Below, in pieces: positions 61,401 to 64,000 of a stretch of DNA of 64,000 nt. The notes under the pieces are model-generated. The model had not been told where the DNA came from and did not search any database. It saw only the letters and a list, made by a program, of their open reading frames with translations. Positions within the stretch are counted from its first letter, which is position 1. Every line of letters begins with the position of its first letter. The stretch spans positions 140,025 to 204,024 of the forward strand of contig NZ_PJEO01000051.1 in NCBI RefSeq assembly GCF_002843175.1, written 5' to 3'. The position numbers were made by a program, and so were the translations under genes. This DNA is from Confluentibacter flavum (GTDB taxonomy: Bacteria > Bacteroidota > Bacteroidia > Flavobacteriales > Flavobacteriaceae).

Positions 61401-64000
61401 TAATTACCATCCCAAACGCCATTGTCATAATTTTGTTGGGCAGTAAGCGTATTGTCGTAGGCATGCAGAGTTACAGTATCTTCACCACATTCATTAGTAA
61501 TTGGAACTATATTTTCGCCGGCATATGATAATGTTGCTTCAATAGTAATAAACTCAGTACCAGAGGTGTCAACACTTCTACAACCATTAATTAAGGATGT
61601 TGCCCCATAATTTTGCACACCAGGTGTAACAGGATTTATATTTACAGTAGATCCAGTAGTAACCACTACGCCAAAATCATCCGTCCATTCAATCACTTCA
61701 TCAATTGGGTCGTTAGGGATTTGAATATTATCCAATGCCCATGAACTTCCTGTAGAACCACCGCCTTCAAAATAGAAACGAATTCTTAAATTGTCTTGGC
61801 CCAAATAATTTTGAATATCTATTGAAATAGGGACAAAATTTTCCATGTGTGTGCCAGCTCCCGATGTTGAAGGCCCAGAAAAATCATGTGGTTGTCCATC
61901 AAATGTATTAATACCTGGATCTAATGGATTTACCAAAGCGGCATAGGTACTACCACCATCGGTTGATATCTCTACCTTTATTTCAGCACCAGCTTCTAAG
62001 AAATATGCGGTGTCAAATGTTAAGGTTACATCAGTTAATCCATAGGTGCTAAAAATAGGTGTTTCTAAGGATGACCATGTATTTCCCCATGGCTGACCTT
62101 GTCTTTTAATTTTTGGATCCGTTAAATCACCATGTACAATAATATATTTAGGATCTGCTGCATTGTATAGGGTTCCTGCCGCATTTCTGCCGCCATTTTG
62201 ATTTGTAATTTCTGCCCAAATAAAATTCTTTTCATTACTATTACTTGCAGGAAGTTTCCATTCATCAATACCGTTTATCCTCCAACCTTCGGGGTTGGCA
62301 AAATTAAATAAACCACCTTCGTTTACATCAGAACCAACGCCATATTCACTTTCAACTTCAACTAATACTGACTCTCCCAAGCAAATGGTATTAAATTCTG
62401 TACCATTGATGATTGTAGGAGGTATATCTGGAGGTATTACAGATATAATAACTACCGGTGAAAACCCTAAACAATCACCTACATTTATCACTGCTCTTAA
62501 CATGGTGGTAACTTGAACATCCATTAATGTATATGTTGTAGCTGTATTGGCAATTGGAGACCAGTTAACCCCACCATTTGTAGAATACTCCCAACGGTTT
62601 ATGCTACCTGCTAAGGATGGGTCGATATCCAATTCTAAAGCGACATCCTGTTGTATGGTATTTCCAGTAATAGGATCTATTGGGCAAGCAGTTATTTCTA
62701 TAATATTAGCTGCATCTGCGATTGTTTCTGTTTGTACATTATAACCCGTAAGTGTCCCACTATTAATAGTAGGTGCATTTACAGTGATAATGGTTTGGCA
62801 TGTATCGATATTGCCTTGACTGTCTGTAACCGTTAAAGTCACTGTATTGGTACCAATATCATTACATCCAAATGAGTCTTTGTCTAAGCTAAGGGTTATG
62901 GCGCCACAGTTATCTGTAGAACCATCATTAATTTGACTTGCTAAAATAGAGGCTTCACCAGTTACTCCATCTAAAGTAATGGTGAGTGTATAAGGTGCAA
63001 TACAACTTGCAATAGGGTCTATAGCATCGTTAACCGTTATTGCTTGTGTTACATTTATACTGTTTCCAGCATTATCTGTTACACTATAAAGTCTACTTAC
63101 CACTACAGGACAAGTACCAGAAGGTGTATCACTAACCCATGCAACTTGAGGATTGGCAGTACAGTTATCGGCTTCATCTATAACAAGTGTAATATCTGGT
63201 GCAGGTGCAGATCCAGAAGCTACAATTGGAGCAGGGTTAGAGGCTGTTGGTAATTCGTTGTCTTCAACTGTAACGGTTTGATTACATGGATCTGAAACAT
63301 TGCCATTTTCGTCCGTCGCCGTCCATACTACGGTTGTATTCCCAATTCCAAATATGTAGGTCGCTGGGTTGATGGTTACATTGTTAACTTTAGCCGTAAA
63401 TGTTATGTTTCCAGGAGCAGTACAATTATCGGTAGCTGTTGGTGTACCTATAGAAGCTGTTGTTGAACAATTACCAGCGCCGTCATCAGATGTATTTACT
63501 GTTACTGTAGCTGGGCAATTAATGGTCGGTTTTGTTGTATCAGTAATAATTACATTTTGGTTAACATTTATTGAGTTTCCATTGCCATCATCGAATGTCC
63601 AAGTTATTACATGGGTTCCTTGAGTGCTGTAAGTCAGTGGGTCAGAGGTTATACCGGTAATAGTGCCTGCACAGTTGTCTGTGGTTGTTGGTGTGGTAGC
63701 CGTTGCGGAACATTGTCCTGTAACGTTTGCCAAAGTCGGAATTATTGGGTTTGTTGTATCGTCAATGGTAATTGTTTGGGTCACGTTTATGCTGTTACCG
63801 TTTCCGTCATTGACGTTGTAGGTTCTTGTAATTGTGCCGTCGTTCACCAGCGGGCTGGCAGAATCGCTCACGAAGGTTACCGTGGGCGTTCCACAGTTGT
63901 CCGCTTCATCGTCCACGACCGTTACGTCTGGCGCGGGCACGTCCGCAAGGCACTGCACGCTTATTGGCGCAGGGTTGGAAGCCGTCGGGTTTGTTGTATC
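58475..64000 (-). CDS. HYR-repeat and LamG T9SS type A surface protein, 5' end beyond the window
   Basis: Partial: the frame stays open to base 64000, so the start and signal peptide lie outside. From the N-terminal side it has at least five HYR/Ig-like beta-sandwich repeats (ADNC..GNSINVTQ..DDTTNP), a jellyroll-like region (NPEGWRINGIDEW, then EVEISTDGGSTYAALV-like and SWALDNIQIPND), and a LamG/concanavalin-type domain (LDFDGVNDYVTFKDNYDRTG, FSIEMWVKAG, WHHIAVTFNGSTYKLYMDG, GWIDELRIWNKAL). A large Asn/Ser/Gly-rich region follows, then a module shared with the 262-residue neighbour, and finally a type A sorting domain (INILGQTLKSW, ending GTISKKVIISQ). LamG and HYR domains suggest an adhesin or glycan-binding protein. 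The outermost 200 bases are much richer in G/C than the rest. Confidence 0.9.
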   Translation of the reverse strand, partial: DTTNPTASNPAPISVQCLADVPAPDVTVVDDEADNCGTPTVTFVSDSASPLVNDGTITRTYNVNDGNGNSINVTQTITIDDTTNPIIPTLANVTGQCSATATTPTTTDNCAGTITGITSDPLTYSTQGTHVITWTFDDGNGNSINVNQNVIITDTTKPTINCPATVTVNTSDDGAGNCSTTASIGTPTATDNCTAPGNITFTAKVNNVTINPATYIFGIGNTTVVWTATDENGNVSDPCNQTVTVEDNELPTASNPAPIVASGSAPAPDITLVIDEADNCTANPQVAWVSDTPSGTCPVVVSRLYSVTDNAGNSINVTQAITVNDAIDPIASCIAPYTLTITLDGVTGEASILASQINDGSTDNCGAITLSLDKDSFGCNDIGTNTVTLTVTDSQGNIDTCQTIITVNAPTINSGTLTGYNVQTETIADAANIIEITACPIDPITGNTIQQDVALELDIDPSLAGSINRWEYSTNGGVNWSPIANTATTYTLMDVQVTTMLRAVINVGDCLGFSPVVIISVIPPDIPPTIINGTEFNTICLGESVLVEVESEYGVGSDVNEGGLFNFANPEGWRINGIDEWKLPASNSNEKNFIWAEITNQNGGRNAAGTLYNAADPKYIIVHGDLTDPKIKRQGQPWGNTWSSLETPIFSTYGLTDVTLTFDTAYFLEAGAEIKVEISTDGGSTYAALVNPLDPGINTFDGQPHDFSGPSTSGAGTHMENFVPISIDIQNYLGQDNLRIRFYFEGGGSTGSSWALDNIQIPNDPIDEVIEWTDDFGVVVTTGSTVNINPVTPGVQNYGATSLINGCRSVDTSGTEFITIEATLSYAGENIVPITNECGEDTVTLHAYDNTLTAQQNYDNGVWDGNYKVPNEAPASPDYPGTGEIGTWTVTSAPTACGISTYSFSNENDPNAIFTGVPGTYTLAWAVNGCSSNVQVTINSCSQLDFDGVNDYVTFKDNYDRTGPFSIEMWVKAGDLSGTQSLFSKRDANNLTSGYDLRLNGGSVEFHWGNNSISSNAIDATTWHHIAVTFNGSTYKLYMDGVEKASANGSAPTANDMECLLGAMDQANNPPNKPVNYYHGWIDELRIWNKALDIEHIHQMMNQEIKLNGGDDVMGEIIPLKIYGQDATQDGTDDNPLLWSNLDGYYRMDLNCGYLTPTKGSLNGRLRNINSAQEETAPLPYRSANNGLWETNNTWEQPVVWYTPNSTVNGTKIDWNIVETSHNITSNAKDLTLLGLLVKTNELTITNSAGAQDETNIGHGLWITHYLKLDGKIDLVGESQLVQKRYNTSGNPTIQFNESILDVTSSGDIERDQQGAVNLFNYNYWGSPVGAKNITSNNMPATLLNNKFDGTISSNPVQINWLASGYNASPSNPLSIPEYWLWAYENYTSNTYAKWVKLYKSSGIKPGLGYTMKGSGSSNSYQNYTFIGKPNNNTINRAITVGNDALIGNPYPSAIDAMEFIKDNIPLLNPDGSSSGANSGTTGSIDGTLYFWIHFDSNNTHVLRDYQGGYATYTRAGGNPPPTAATYTTTDGYEISGAGSSLLTPGDYIPVAQGFFVHSAFTQLTDQLKFQNSQRIFKTEQNPNDSQFLKSSASKNTKNGSNPTNVQNAIQRVRLQFRTPEVRRHLLLAFTPDNEASDGFDYGYDAKVFETLPNDMLFMINNEKYTIQAVGAFDDTKQYPFGIFLKKAGAVEISITEMENIDPNTKVYIYDSLLETYTKINDKNSKYAANLEAGNHLHRFFITFMKNDKTLSLSDEALDQFQINYLSNSKEILIQGSPDIEVKQVYLINILGQTLKSWNKTNLPNISNDVSIPVGNVSEGNYIVKVVSSYGTISKKVIISQ

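Noticed and set aside
1..64000. tRNA, rRNA or riboswitch genes
   Set aside because: I looked through the intergenic stretches and found no cloverleaf, rRNA segment or recognisable riboswitch; a covariance-model scan would be needed to exclude small RNAs.

Overview
The window is chromosomal DNA from a low-GC member of the Bacteroidota, most likely the Flavobacteriaceae. The evidence is type IX secretion (T9SS) sorting domains of both type A and type B, TAnnTTTG promoter boxes, AT-rich ATG starts without clear Shine-Dalgarno sequences, and Flavobacteriia-typical families (DUF5606, DUF6495, DUF349, OstA-like, TerB-like). No genus can be named from sequence alone. About 52 protein genes are supported. 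I found no rRNA, tRNA, CRISPR array, prophage or classical insertion sequence.

Layout. 0-4.3 kb: TerB-like protein, Ppx/GppA phosphatase, UvrB. 4.3-15.5 kb: three consecutive surface proteins with type B T9SS domains, built from differing numbers (4, 11, 2) of one roughly 90-residue repeat. 15.5-19 kb: a two-gene ABC exporter, an unrecognised protein with a kinase-like pattern, and a pRiA4b ORF-3-like protein. 19-23.2 kb: heme A synthase, CCA-adding enzyme and TsaC, interrupted by two small inserted genes. One is a four-helix-bundle gene inside GCAAAG-rich repeat arrays. The other is a GxxExxY gene inside a 437-bp element with perfect 24-bp inverted termini and a TATT duplication. 23.2-29.5 kb: an envelope-glycan island (four glycosyltransferases of the GT4/GT2 types, one GT9, a methyltransferase and an LPS-core-kinase-like protein) on both strands. 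29.5-32.6 kb: dapD, a small secreted protein, ruvX, def, DUF5606. 32.7-46.8 kb, almost all minus strand: DUF349 protein, aroE, two tandem DUF368 polyprenyl-phosphate transporter-like genes, a TPR protein, then an rsh-fur-purA-ostA-aminotransferase series and rdgB. 46.9-52.7 kb: DUF486, hpf, rlmH, nadC, yihY, priA. 52.7-57.5 kb: palindromic repeats, an orphan LytTR regulator, rpsF-rpsR-rplI, DUF6495 and hisS. 57.5-64 kb: two type A T9SS proteins; the larger (HYR/LamG) runs off the right edge.

Themes. Much of the window serves the cell surface: five T9SS cargo proteins, glycan transferases, DUF368 proteins that may recycle lipid carrier, and OstA. The rest is core translation, repair and stringent-response housekeeping.

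The most unusual observations are (1) a histidyl-tRNA synthetase carrying an extra, very AT-rich insertion of about 120 residues in a surface hairpin; (2) the GxxExxY element with TIRs and TSD, whose nuclease motif looks degenerate; (3) the neighbouring four-helix-bundle cassette, whose repeats form the end of cca and the start of ctaA; (4) an 18-bp palindrome and related intergenic repeats recurring in the window; (5) an abrupt GC step inside the HYR-repeat gene at the right edge.
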